This document shows positions 6,982 to 18,500 of a DNA stretch of 52,241 nucleotides, one piece after another. The first letter of the stretch is position 1. Every line of letters starts with the position of its first letter. This stretch comes from an uncultured Clostridia bacterium (lineage in GTDB: Bacteria; Bacillota; Clostridia; Oscillospirales; Acutalibacteraceae): the NCBI GenBank assembly GCA_947593615.1, contig CANQDR010000012.1, forward strand, positions 1 through 52,241, read 5' to 3'. The translations under genes and the position numbers were made by a program. The notes beneath the pieces are model-generated. The model saw only the letters and a program-made list of their open reading frames with translations, searched no databases and was not told where the DNA came from.

Positions 6982-7704
6982 ATGTACACATATGGATACA
7001 TTGTAGATTCAACGTTGGCAAAACTTGATATGAGCAAGGAGTTAGCTCAAAAGAACGGGTTATATAATAAGTTTTCTTACTACGCAAACGAGGCAATGAG
7101 CCAAATTTGTAGCGCTATTAAACCAAAGAGAACCTTTGCAAAATTTACGGTTGTAGATAGGAAAGTTATTATTTCTAACCTTAAACGAGACTATCCAAAA
7201 GTAAATTTTTCATTTCTTGAATACAGTTGGCAGAAGATGAAAGACGCCACGGAATGGGAACAACAGTGTTGGAAAGAATATCATTCCTTAACGTTTCTTT
7301 GTGAACCTGCTAAAATGCCTGAGGATTTTATATCTTTTGGTGATGAAATAAATAAACGTACTTTTGTTAACTCAGTTGACGAAAGAGTTGCGGTTAACTG
7401 TACTGACGACGACTTTGAAATACATGGAAGTAATTCAATACTATTTAAGAACCCTGGTATTTATCTTATAAGTTACAATGCCAGATGGTTTAAGTTTACT
7501 ACTAATACCGATTATGACGAGGAGATTGATGCTCCGGACGACGTAATAGAGTGTATACCTTCTTACATTACGAGTCAATGCTTTAAGATTGATGACGAAA
7601 CCAAGGCTCAAGTGTACAGGAATGAATACGAACAGTTCCTTTCGAGAATTGATGACGACCATTATATCAGTAGTAAGACTGTTAACATAACAGGAGATTG
7701 GTAA
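6982..7704 (+). CDS. Head-tail connector (adaptor) protein
   Basis: The protein has 240 residues. The N-terminal part is helical (LAKLDMSKELAQKNGLYNKF, then SYYANEAMSQICSAI). A long beta-rich middle follows, then a C-terminal helical stretch with IPSYITSQCFKIDDETKA and a charged tail. This order (helix bundle, insert, and a late 'IPxYIxxQxFKxDDxxxAxxxRNEYE' signature) is typical of gp6/gp11-type connector proteins that bind below the portal. ATG follows GGAGGAAT. Its stop overlaps the next start (TAATG). Family membership is inferred from pattern and position. Confidence 0.7.
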   Translation: MYTYGYIVDSTLAKLDMSKELAQKNGLYNKFSYYANEAMSQICSAIKPKRTFAKFTVVDRKVIISNLKRDYPKVNFSFLEYSWQKMKDATEWEQQCWKEYHSLTFLCEPAKMPEDFISFGDEINKRTFVNSVDERVAVNCTDDDFEIHGSNSILFKNPGIYLISYNARWFKFTTNTDYDEEIDAPDDVIECIPSYITSQCFKIDDETKAQVYRNEYEQFLSRIDDDHYISSKTVNITGDW

Positions 7705-10700
7705 TGGCAAGAAGAATATACAGACGTGGAGTTTCGTATAATGAAGTAGATTGGAGAGGATATGAAAAACTATCTGGCCGAGACTTTTATTTTGCGGAAT
7801 TTCATGGAATAAACACTGGACGAAATTATGCAACAATAGACCAGACTTCATTTGTTGAGGCGGAGAACATATATGTTAATCCTGACGGATTACTATCTAC
7901 GAGACCGCCTCTTGTTGAAACAGTGTTTGGTTCTCGAAATAACTATTACGATATTAAAATTATAAATGGAGTAGGTTTTTACTATATTAGTAACTGGGCG
8001 TTTCAAGTAGTATCATTGTATACGGATTTCGGAAAGTACTTTGACCTAAATGATACTTCTTCCGCACTTAAAATGATAACAGACCAAAGGTTTACAATTA
8101 CGGAAGATTCAAAAATATATTGGTTATTTGACAAGTACATAGTATTCAGTAAAGATAAAATATGGGGATTTACTCTTGATTCAGAAAACAAAGAAGTAAC
8201 TTTTTTAACTGAAGATGAACTAATTTATATTCCAGATAGTTACGACTTAAATGCAAATGGAGAAGTAAACAAAAACATATTTACTCCAAATGTATCCGTG
8301 TCCGTAGCATTTACTCCAGAGTCAGTTCAAGACCCTCTTACTGCTTTAGATGATGCTCGTTTGGTTGGTAAACCGGTGTCATTCACGATGGAAGGAGTTA
8401 CATATAGTACAACTTGGACCGCTGGAAGATGGCGTTCATTCTTCAAAACTTTATACGCCGGAAATGCTTTGAAAGGCATAACTAATCTTGAATTTTCAAA
8501 GAGCGGAAAATACGCTGTCGCGTACGCTTATACTTCAAGTGACGAGTATGACGTAAATACTTTTGATGGTTTTTATTTTTCAGATGACTATGGAGTAACT
8601 TTTCAGAGAATAAGTAATCCAGGCTCCCGGTCTGGAAACGTTTCAAGAACTATTTGTATTGCTGAAAACGAAAAAGGTATATTGTATATCGGTTCAGTAT
8701 ATGATACAGGAAGTAAAAGAAGAACACCTGTATACTGGTCGGATATGCCAACGGATGGGAATTATAAATTTTCCTGGACAGACATAGGATTTGATGAAAT
8801 ACAAAATACTTACAATGGATTTAACTATTCTGATTTTAGTGGAAAAACTTCAAAATACTGTTGGTTTAAGCCAATCATAACTGCTGGCCATACAGAACAA
8901 ATTGCTTATTGTATTGACAAAGATAACTGGGTAGTTTGTTCTTCTTGTCCTCCTCCTACTGAAGAGGAGTTTGTACAATACTGGCAAGCATTTTATACTA
9001 ATTTTACAGATAATCCTACTTCCACTACTGACGAAAGCGGTGGAGCCGTTCAGAAAACAAATACATATACTATAGACATAGTTGCAAAACTTAATGGTCA
9101 ACTAAACGCTGTTAAAAAATTTGGTACAAAAGAGAGCGTTAATACTTACTTACAAGGCTGCTCAATAGTTGATGTTAAACTAAAGAGCGTTGTTGATAAG
9201 GCTAAATTGTTTATGGACGGCGATAACGTCCTTTTAGTATTTACTCATGAATGGAAAGTGTGTAGAATATTCTTAAGTAAGACACACGGATTCTGTCCTG
9301 CTGTAGCATACGGTGGAGAAAACGGAAGTACTTCTCAAGGCGCTCAAGGTCTTTGTACTGTTGTAGGTACCGATGAGACTCTTGGCTACTATGATTATGA
9401 AGGAAAGCCCGTGGAACTCCCTCCTGCAGGATTAGAATATTGGGCTGGCACTGGAACAAATAATAAGTGGTACGATATTTTCGTAACGTTTGAATTAGGA
9501 GAACCTAATGTAACAGAAATAGGAATAGAAGATGATACAAATAAAATATCTCTTGTTAAAAACAAGTATAATTTAATTACAGATAACAACACTACTCCTC
9601 AGCAGCATACAAATACTACAGACCTTAGTAAAACTAGCGCTACGTCAAGGGCGTCGTTATACTATAAAGTAAGTGTTCCTTATAACAGTCAAAAAGCATA
9701 TCCAATTGCTACTTCCAGTGTTTTACGAAGCATCACCATTTCTGAAAATGCTGTTTTAACGGACGGTTCGTTGTATCTTATTCAAGACGGTTCGCTTAAA
9801 GAATACCGCTTGTTTAAGTCCGCTACTCCAATATACGTTACTGATTCTGGAGAATTTGTAAATCTTACCGGAGAACCGTCTTCTATAGACTTTAGTAAAT
9901 ATCTTTCTACTACATTAAATAATACTTTGTACAAAAATGGGCTTCAAGAGGACGTCGTAGTAAGATATTCTGAGTCTGACCCTCAGTATAATTATCTGGT
10001 TCCATCATTTGTACAAGAAGTAGTTAATAATAACTACGTAATTGTAATAGGAAATAAATTATATCAGACTGAAGGCGTCGGTCAGCTGTATGTTCCTGAA
10101 GATACAGAAGTAGAATTTGAAGGTGAGATAACCAATGTAATAACTTTTTCTGATACTTCACTTGCTATATTTCTTGAAAATAAAGTATATGAGTACCAAT
10201 ATGATAGTGATTTAAGTCAATCATTGGGGCGTTCTACCTTCAGATTACACCCCACTAAACTTCAGCTTGGTTGTAAAAAGGGAAGTGAAATAATTCATAC
10301 GTACGACGGTTCATCTATAATTATGACTACTAAAAAAGGCGTTGCCGTTCTTAACTACCAACAGTTCGTTCAGTCTACAGAGCAAGTATATACGTTTCTT
10401 AGTGAACAAATAGATGACATTTACGAAGAATTTTCTGGTTCGTACCAGTATCCAATAAAGATAACGCTGTACAAGGATTATATAATATTGTATAAAAGTT
10501 ATCTTGAGGTAGGAAATGACAACTGTAAAGATGTTCTTGTATATGATACAAGAAGTCAAAGCTGGTGGAGATGGACGTTTAATTGTCCTATTCATTTGAT
10601 AATTGAAGTTAAAAATAAATTAAACCTTTGTAAACCTTCTATACAAGATTACTCAAGAAATACTTTATGTATGCTTGATATGAATAATAGAACTGAATAC

Positions 10701-11051
10701 AAAGATAATAACACAGAACCCATTCATTGGAAACTTAAGACTCAACCTCTTCATTTTAGTTATCCGAATAATTATAAGCACATAACAAGAATATCTATAC
10801 TTACTGACACCGGTTCGGATTTCATCGGATATAAACTTAAATTTACTACTTATAGAAACCTTAATAATATAAACGATAACGATGCTGACCTTAATAGAAT
10901 AACTGACTTGTCAACGGTAATAAAGAGAATAAACTTTGTAAAAGCTAATGCCTTTCAATTAGAAATGGAAAGTAGCGCCGATATTACAAAGTCGCCTCTT
11001 ATTTTATCAGCTATTATAATTCATTATAGAATAACGGAGGAGGTAAGATAA
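7704..11051 (+). CDS. Tail hub / stabilisation protein, P22 gp10-like
   Basis: This 1115-residue, strand-rich, acidic protein has no long helices. Near the N-terminus, SFVEAENIYVNPDGLLSTRP (about residues 50-69) matches the start of podovirus tail-hub proteins, which have an 'AxNxYVxxxGxLxxRPG' motif before beta-propeller-like repeats. The size is large for the family. I start it at ATG 7704 (a TAATG overlap with the connector gene, behind AGGAG) instead of the in-frame TTG two codons earlier. The stop overlaps the next ATG in the same way. It probably plugs the portal-connector channel. Confidence 0.7.
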   Translation: MARRIYRRGVSYNEVDWRGYEKLSGRDFYFAEFHGINTGRNYATIDQTSFVEAENIYVNPDGLLSTRPPLVETVFGSRNNYYDIKIINGVGFYYISNWAFQVVSLYTDFGKYFDLNDTSSALKMITDQRFTITEDSKIYWLFDKYIVFSKDKIWGFTLDSENKEVTFLTEDELIYIPDSYDLNANGEVNKNIFTPNVSVSVAFTPESVQDPLTALDDARLVGKPVSFTMEGVTYSTTWTAGRWRSFFKTLYAGNALKGITNLEFSKSGKYAVAYAYTSSDEYDVNTFDGFYFSDDYGVTFQRISNPGSRSGNVSRTICIAENEKGILYIGSVYDTGSKRRTPVYWSDMPTDGNYKFSWTDIGFDEIQNTYNGFNYSDFSGKTSKYCWFKPIITAGHTEQIAYCIDKDNWVVCSSCPPPTEEEFVQYWQAFYTNFTDNPTSTTDESGGAVQKTNTYTIDIVAKLNGQLNAVKKFGTKESVNTYLQGCSIVDVKLKSVVDKAKLFMDGDNVLLVFTHEWKVCRIFLSKTHGFCPAVAYGGENGSTSQGAQGLCTVVGTDETLGYYDYEGKPVELPPAGLEYWAGTGTNNKWYDIFVTFELGEPNVTEIGIEDDTNKISLVKNKYNLITDNNTTPQQHTNTTDLSKTSATSRASLYYKVSVPYNSQKAYPIATSSVLRSITISENAVLTDGSLYLIQDGSLKEYRLFKSATPIYVTDSGEFVNLTGEPSSIDFSKYLSTTLNNTLYKNGLQEDVVVRYSESDPQYNYLVPSFVQEVVNNNYVIVIGNKLYQTEGVGQLYVPEDTEVEFEGEITNVITFSDTSLAIFLENKVYEYQYDSDLSQSLGRSTFRLHPTKLQLGCKKGSEIIHTYDGSSIIMTTKKGVAVLNYQQFVQSTEQVYTFLSEQIDDIYEEFSGSYQYPIKITLYKDYIILYKSYLEVGNDNCKDVLVYDTRSQSWWRWTFNCPIHLIIEVKNKLNLCKPSIQDYSRNTLCMLDMNNRTEYKDNNTEPIHWKLKTQPLHFSYPNNYKHITRISILTDTGSDFIGYKLKFTTYRNLNNINDNDADLNRITDLSTVIKRINFVKANAFQLEMESSADITKSPLILSAIIIHYRITEEVR

Positions 11052-12493
11052 TGGCATACGGTGGAGTATACGGAAGAGGTTTGACCGCGTCTCAAGTTGC
11101 TCAGTCACTGAGAGAACTTGACAACGCGGGCCAATCCAATTATTGGGATGAAACTGCTAATCAATACGCTGAGCAGTATCAGTCTGGCCTTAACATTCTA
11201 AAGTCCTCATATGACGAAGCTATAGAACAAGCATACGCATCAAACCGTCAACAGCAAAGACAGTTATCTATGACGGATATTGTTGGAGCTGGACGGAGTG
11301 AACTTGGAGCTGAGCTTAGAGGAGCGTACGAAAGCGCTTATGAGTCATATACAAACAGTTTGTATGAAGGACAACAAAATTTGATTGGTACATACTATGA
11401 ACAGTTAACTGATTTGTCCAGTCAGCTTCAAGAACGAGCAGAGAACTACGCTAAGTTCGGAAACATGAGTTACGACTATCTTCAGTACTTATATAATACT
11501 TACTATACAGGAGATACTTCTTCCGACTTCTGGAACAATGAAGTACTTAAGTCTATGTTTATTAAACAAACTACGAATCCTGGTGATGACCCTAATGCTA
11601 TGCCTGTTCTTGACGCCGCTGGAGAACAGGTTACTGATGAAGATGGAAATCCTTTGTACTATACTCTTAAGTCGAGAGGTGAACTGTTCAACGCATCTTT
11701 AGATGAAGGCGGAGAATATACTTCTATATACGATGAAAACGGTTATCTTACAGAATTTGGTCGTACTTATTTTGACCTCATTGAGAATTACAATTATGGC
11801 AATGACGTATCTACGTTCGGAGATTGGTTATATGAAACTGACCAGGACCTTTGGACGTACATGTACGAAACTCCAAACGTCTACGACGAGAGTACATCAG
11901 GATATAACATTGAAACGTGGCATGAACTTACAGGAAGAAGCGCTTCTGACTATGACTTCAGCGTTGCTGATAATTTGTCAGGTATCCCTAAGTCGTTCTT
12001 GGAAAATACCTTTAAGTCGTACTCTTCTAAACTTGATGAAGCTTTGAATATAGGGAATACTGAAGATAGACTTCAAGCAGTAATTGATACAGCTCCTACT
12101 CTTGCTTCAAATCTTGAAAAAGTAGCTAAAGAGATGGGAGTATACGATGACGAAATGGCATCTCAAATTGAACAGTTCAAGGAAACAATTTCCAAGATTA
12201 GTGATGAATACAAAGACAAAGGAGAACTTACAACGGACTTCTTCCAAGGTCTTATTACTAGTGAAGGAGTCCTTGGAGGAGCTGCCGGGGTATTAGGAAG
12301 TAATCCTGCTACTGCTCCATTTGCCGCTCTTATCGCGTCAATAGGATTCATAGGTAATGCCGTAAAGAGCGGAATTGATGTCTACCATAGTCAGCAGAAT
12401 AATGCTCTTCTTGCTAATAACTTACGTGACGCTTATGTAAAATCCGTTAATTCGATGGCGGAAATCGCGTACAGAAAACGCGAAAACAAATAA
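11051..12493 (+). CDS. Internal virion / tail protein (480 aa)
   Basis: The protein is rich in Tyr, Gln, Asn, Ser and Glu in its first 150 residues, with helices that look amphipathic. An acidic middle and a helical stretch at about 300-390 follow. A hydrophobic Gly/Ala-rich segment lies near 405-440 (GVLGGAAGVLGSN and following). Gln/Tyr-rich helical proteins before a giant internal protein are common in podovirus ejection modules. No enzyme motif is visible. It starts on a TAATG overlap behind GGAGG. Function is inferred from position. Confidence 0.7.
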   Translation: MAYGGVYGRGLTASQVAQSLRELDNAGQSNYWDETANQYAEQYQSGLNILKSSYDEAIEQAYASNRQQQRQLSMTDIVGAGRSELGAELRGAYESAYESYTNSLYEGQQNLIGTYYEQLTDLSSQLQERAENYAKFGNMSYDYLQYLYNTYYTGDTSSDFWNNEVLKSMFIKQTTNPGDDPNAMPVLDAAGEQVTDEDGNPLYYTLKSRGELFNASLDEGGEYTSIYDENGYLTEFGRTYFDLIENYNYGNDVSTFGDWLYETDQDLWTYMYETPNVYDESTSGYNIETWHELTGRSASDYDFSVADNLSGIPKSFLENTFKSYSSKLDEALNIGNTEDRLQAVIDTAPTLASNLEKVAKEMGVYDDEMASQIEQFKETISKISDEYKDKGELTTDFFQGLITSEGVLGGAAGVLGSNPATAPFAALIASIGFIGNAVKSGIDVYHSQQNNALLANNLRDAYVKSVNSMAEIAYRKRENK

Positions 12494-12513
12494 CTGATAC
12501 TATCTTGTATCAG
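12494..12513 (+). other. 7-bp hairpin between two ejection-module genes
   Basis: CTGATAC (12494-12500) pairs with GTATCAG (12507-12513). It is followed by A residues and not T, so it is not a rightward terminator. It directly follows the stop codon and may protect or process the mRNA 3' end. Confidence 0.35.
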
Positions 12514-12541
12514 AAAAATAAAACTCGAAGAGAGGTAAACG

Positions 12542-15500
12542 ATGGCAGAAAACAAGCTTTCAAGTACACCCGGAATATTACGGGCTACTGATAGGTATTC
12601 TAATCCGTATGAGGAATATTACGCTAACAACATAAATAACCCGAGATTCTTAAGCGGGGCATTTAATGAATACTACAGGAGTGGAAAAGCTCCTACCATT
12701 ATGGCAATACAAGATGATATTTATAAACTAAGTCCTGAAATTTATAATCAGTATGAAAAACAGTTTCTTCGTTTCTTTGACAATGATGAACAGAAACTTG
12801 GTTTTCTTGCAAACGAATTGTATAACGACGATACTGAAGTAAAAACATTTGAAGACCCGTACGTAGATGAGTACGGACAAGAAAAGGTTGAGACGTTTAC
12901 TGGTACAGAGAAGGCTCATAACCGTAAAATGTTTGAAAATCTCGTAACAGCAAAGAAGTCTCAACTTGAACTTGAAGCAAAAGAGGCAGCTAAGGAAGCA
13001 TGGAGAACAAATAATACAGCATTAGCGTTTCTTGCAGATGCTGGAGTAGTTGCTTCTACAGCGTTAAGTATTCCGTTTGAAGCTTGGAATATGGTTTGGG
13101 ATTTGGTAGGAATTCCGGCCAGACTGATAGGAGCTACAATAGATTCTCAGTCTGGAAAAGATTGGGGAGAAGCTTATAAATACTGGGCTTCAGAATACTA
13201 TTCCGCAAGTCCAGCACGTAAAGCAAGACAAGATATAAACGAGTACTTTTCTGACTATAGTGACCTTGTGGATATATACGGAAACTACAAATCCCTTGTA
13301 GCTAAGATTGATGGTATATTTGGTTCATTTGGTAGAATGCTTCCGAGTATTGCTTTAACGTACGCCGGAGTTCCTGGTCCTGTTACTCAGGGACTTTTCT
13401 ATGCTTCTGCAGCAAGCCAAAGAATAGGTGAAATGGCTTCTCAGCCTCAGTTTAAGGATACAGATTTCTGGAAAATATCCACTAATGCATATGCTACAAG
13501 TGCCGCAGAATGGGCTATAGAATTTGCTCTCGGAAAACTTGTTGGCACTTCCGCATTTGATAGAGCTGCTCTTGGATATCATGACGCTGCTATAAGAGAG
13601 AATGCACAAATTACTTGGAAGAACGCTTTATCAAGAATGCTAAAAGATGCTCTTCATGAGGGACTTGAGGAATGGACTCAGGACTATAGTACGTACTTTA
13701 TAACGGGCCTCTACGGTTATCTCGATGAAGCATTTAATATAGATAATAGGTACGGACTTCAAGAGCAGTTTGACGCATTTATTCTTGGTTTCTTTGGCTC
13801 ATTGTTCTCCACAGGAATGATGATGGCCGGTAGAAGAATTGCCGGCGGATACAAAGGAGGCGTACAGGGCTTCCTTGCCGATTGGGAGTTCTCTCAAGTT
13901 TATGAGGACTTGATGAACCAAGCTAATGATATTCTTGAAGGCAAAAATAAAGCTAACACAAAAGGTCAAAGTTATTCTCTTAAAGCACGAAAGTTGAATA
14001 ATATAATGTTCACTACTCAGGTCTTGAACGATTATATTGCTTCTATCGGAGCTGAGAGGTCTAAGAATGCTATCGACTTACTTGACAGTATTAAATCATA
14101 CATGAATGACAAAGGTAACTTATCTTGGACTGAACTTAATGAAAGAACTGACTCTCTTGTTGACGATGTCTTCCAAACCGTTCTTGATATTGGGCAAATT
14201 AGAGAACAGAGAATGGAAGAAATTAAGCAAGGGCATCCTACATTTAAGGACAAGCTTGGTGAAGTTTTCCATAGACGTAACGTTACTAAGGTTGACAGAA
14301 CGGAATCTCTTAAAACTATACAATCCTCGGACAATGAAGAGGACGTTAAGTTAAGAGAAATTATGGAAAACACAGGAGCACAGACTGTAAGCATTGTAGA
14401 TGGTAATGGCTCCGATATCGCTGAAAATCATCTTGTAGTAAATAAGCAGCAGCTTAAAAATAGAGACGCAAAAATAATTACTAAAGAAATTGCTCAACGA
14501 GAAGCCATTGATAGAATTACTTCTTCAAAAAGATTTATTGCTATTCAAGGACCTCTTGAGGAAATTTATAAACAACTGTTCCCTAAAGATGAGCATCCTA
14601 ATTCTGAAAGAATCGCCATGGCGGTCTTGTACAATTCCAATATGCAAGCAGCTATGCTGGCTGAGAGAACTCAAGAAATGTACGAACTTATTTCAACGGT
14701 TGATAAGCTAATATCTTCTGATGAATTTGTAAAAAATAAGCACGGACAAAACGCAGTGTATGATGCCGAAATGAAAAAGACTCTTTCCGATGCGTCTAAC
14801 GAGCTGCGTAGAGTAGTTAAGTCATTCTTGTGTGATATTCAGTATGCTGATTACGAGAACCTCGAATGCTTAACTTCTGAAGATAAAGATTACATCACGT
14901 CTAAACGTTATGCAAAAACAGTTGCTAACAATTTGATACTTAATGGTAAAGCTACAGATGCTGAATATAATAGTATTGAGAAGAGAGTAAATTCTACTCC
15001 GTTGTCTGATAAAGAAAAGCAACGAATTATATCTGGGCTTCACTCTGATGATTATAACGTTAGACTTAATTCTCTACAAAAAATAGATAGGTTCTATGCT
15101 GGAGTATTCTTTACTAACTATGACGGTAAACGTTTACTTATGCCCGTTAACGCCGGAAACCAAGTTATAAATAACTATCTTGTTAATAATGGAATTCGTG
15201 CAGACCAGCTTGCAAGGTTCATGAGTTCTACTGATACTACTGAACTGTATAGTACTCCTTACGGCCAAAGACTTAGAGAGTTTATAACAAGGACTGGCTC
15301 AACTCCGAGAGAAGCTATTACTGCTGACGTTAGAGCTTTCAGCGGAAATTCGGTAGTTCCTCTTTCTAATAACGGGGTTCTTTCTTCTTACATTTTGAAC
15401 TTGAATAGTGACTATACTAAACTTAAAGACGACGTACTTCTTACAATAAAAGATTCACGTTATACTGAAATGGTTTCATCTGACCAAAAGAAAATCATAG

Positions 15501-18500
15501 GAGAACTTGTTTCAGATAACTCTGAAGGATACGATATAAATGAAGTTGTTTTTGACCCGAGTGTAAAACTTAGTGATGAACTTCTTCAAGAGCTGTACAA
15601 GAGGTATCCTAAAACAAATCAATACGACCCTGCTAATCAGTGGGAAAACAGGCTGTATGTAATAAGAGATTACTTAACGAGAACAAGTACAAAAACAGTT
15701 TCATATACAAGCAAGGGAACTCTCGTTATTGTGGACCTTATAGACAGTTATAATATGCTAACAGATAAGAATATCTCTGCTTCTACTATTAAGTCTGGTG
15801 ATACTCTTGACAAGTACGTAAAGTCTGAATACCTTGGAAGATTTGCCAAGTCCGTTAAAATACGTCTTAAAAATACCGGCGACTCTTACTTTGATTCAAA
15901 GTCAAATGAAATAGTAATTCCAAGATACAGCGGAAAAGATACTTCTGGAAATTACGTTCCTCTTGATGACAAAGTCGTTAGAGCAAATCTTGTACACGAA
16001 ATTCAGCACGTGATACAGCTTCAGAACGGATTGAATCAAGGGCTTGATTCTCGTTGGCTTATATCTGGTAATAAGATAAAAGCAAATGCGCGTTTCATGA
16101 TAAAACTTCATGACGACCTTGAAAGAATAAATCCTTCAATAGCCAATTCATTCCAATACTACAGTCCACAATTTGCTAAGTTCATGAACGACTTAATTTA
16201 CTATGCAAGTGGTGAGTTAAGTGCGTACGGATTTGCCGGTGAAATACAGCATTTTATTCCTTACGTTATACGTCGTACTCGGAATGGAGTATCTATAACT
16301 TCACCTACAGGAACTGTATTTAATATAGACAACAACGGAAGAATGAGTTCCAAAGAGTTAAAAGATTTTGATGAAGATAAAGACCACCCTTTTCCTTTAG
16401 ATGAATATACCTCAGAAAAACTTCCGAAGGCAGGAGTAGATTATCCTTTAGTACTAAGAAGAGTTTCCGTTCATACGAAAAGTGGAAAAGATTTAACGGG
16501 GCACGTTATCACTATTAACGGAGAAAACTATTTTGCTAATGAAAACGACTATACAGACATATATTCTCTTGATAGAATTGAAACTCTTAAAGTTCTAAAG
16601 CCTAATGTCGCATCTTACGGTTATCAGCGTCATCTTATTGAAAACGCTGGATATAAAACTAAGAACGTTCCTCTTCCTGAAATGTTGCATTTGGATAAAA
16701 ATGTATCTAAATTTGCATACAGTAGAGAGAATTTGGAGTCCTCTGGATACGAATCAATTTTACAGTTGTATGATGAAATACGTAATTCTAAAGAATACGA
16801 GGACTTCTTCAACCTTATAAAAGTTCATAATACTTATGAATACTATAAAGTAGATGCCGCGGCTGAGGAACACAGGATGGAGTATTATGCTAAAGTGGGA
16901 ATTCCTAAAATTGACGTGTTAGCAATGGAGAAAAATCCTTTTGTCCAGGCCTGGGTTAGAACTGCTTACGGCGGAAGTGGTTCAAAATATACTAACGAGT
17001 ATAAACAGTTTTTAGCTAAGAATGCAGTAGGAACTTCGAAAAAGTTTTTCCAAGCGTATTTAGCAATGATGATGGGAGTAAAGGCTGAAGATTTTGACAA
17101 ATTAAAGAATGTAAAAATACCTGTTTTAAGAAGCTCAAATAATACCTACAATGACCTTTCTCAACCGTTAAATAGTTTTTTGCCTATTTCTAAGAAAGGA
17201 CTTGTAGAAAGAATGGCAGCTTCTGTAGCAAAAGGAAGGCCTAATGTAGGAAGTTCTACGGTTTATATTACTTATTGTACTCTTGATGAAATAATTGCTT
17301 CATTTGATTTTGATGAAAAACACAGCATAAGTGAAGTTCTACTTCCGTCCTCACTCATGACTGATAGGACTGTAGACCAGTATGACGGATTACTTACTGG
17401 TGACGTAGAAGTAAATGAGGAAGATACTCCTTACGTTTTATTTCTTAAAAAAGTTGGAAATGCAGTAAATATAAATGAAGTCACTGCGTATAACACGGAC
17501 TTGTCTATAAAGTATGTTAACAAGATTAATTCTCTTGCTTATACTAATGAGTACGAATATTTAGTAGATATCTTGCTTAATAATGACGTATCTTTTACTC
17601 CAAAAGATATGAGTATATTTGACTCCTTACTTATTGACATGTACGGACAAGCAAGAAAGGCAAATAGATATAGTTCTGCATACTTTGACAATGGCATTCT
17701 CATATATAGGCAAGGCGCTAATTTAATAGTTAATGCCACTAATAGAATAACAAACGCCCAAGCTGAAGTAATCCAAAATCTTGCAGAAAAACTGGCTATT
17801 GCTACTGATTATAATCCTTACATGTTTTCTGGAAACGTAATAATAAACTTCTTAGGTCGTCAAACTTTTTCTCACAAGTGCATGGACATTGAAACTGGTG
17901 AAATTTTTAGGCTTGAAGAAGAGCTTGAAAGCTACAAGAACACAGGACTAATGTCATCTAAGCCAATTCCTCCTCAGAAAAGTGTTAAAACTATAACTCA
18001 AGAAGAGGAAGAAGAAGCTAAGAAACAAAAGGCCAAAGAGAAATACCGGTCTGCCGCTAAAGAACGTTATATAAGTAACGAAGATGCGAGAGGAACTAAT
18101 CTGTCATTCTATATACAGAAAGGCCGTCCTATAATGCTATCTCCTAAACTTGCTAATTTCATAAAAGACGTAGACCCGGCTCAGTTAGAACCTGAAATAT
18201 GGGATATGATTGGAGGAAGTAATAAAGGTACTTTAAGAACAGAGAAACAACTTACTCAATACTTAAAAGCCCATTTGAGTCCAGACACGGAGCAAAGAAT
18301 TAACAGTTACACTCTTCAAATGATTGCTAAACATATTTACGGTACTAAGATTAACAGTTACGAAGATGTAGATTTATTCGTATCTACTGCTCAGGACTTC
18401 TATGTTTTGAGTTCTAATCTTTGGGACAAAGAAAACGAAGTTTCAAAGATACCAGACACGGAAGTCAGTATACAAGTCGCTTCTAAATTTGCTTTAGAAA

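Noticed and set aside
12494-12513. Terminator before the giant gene
   Set aside because: The stem is followed by A residues, not T. A rightward terminator is not supported.
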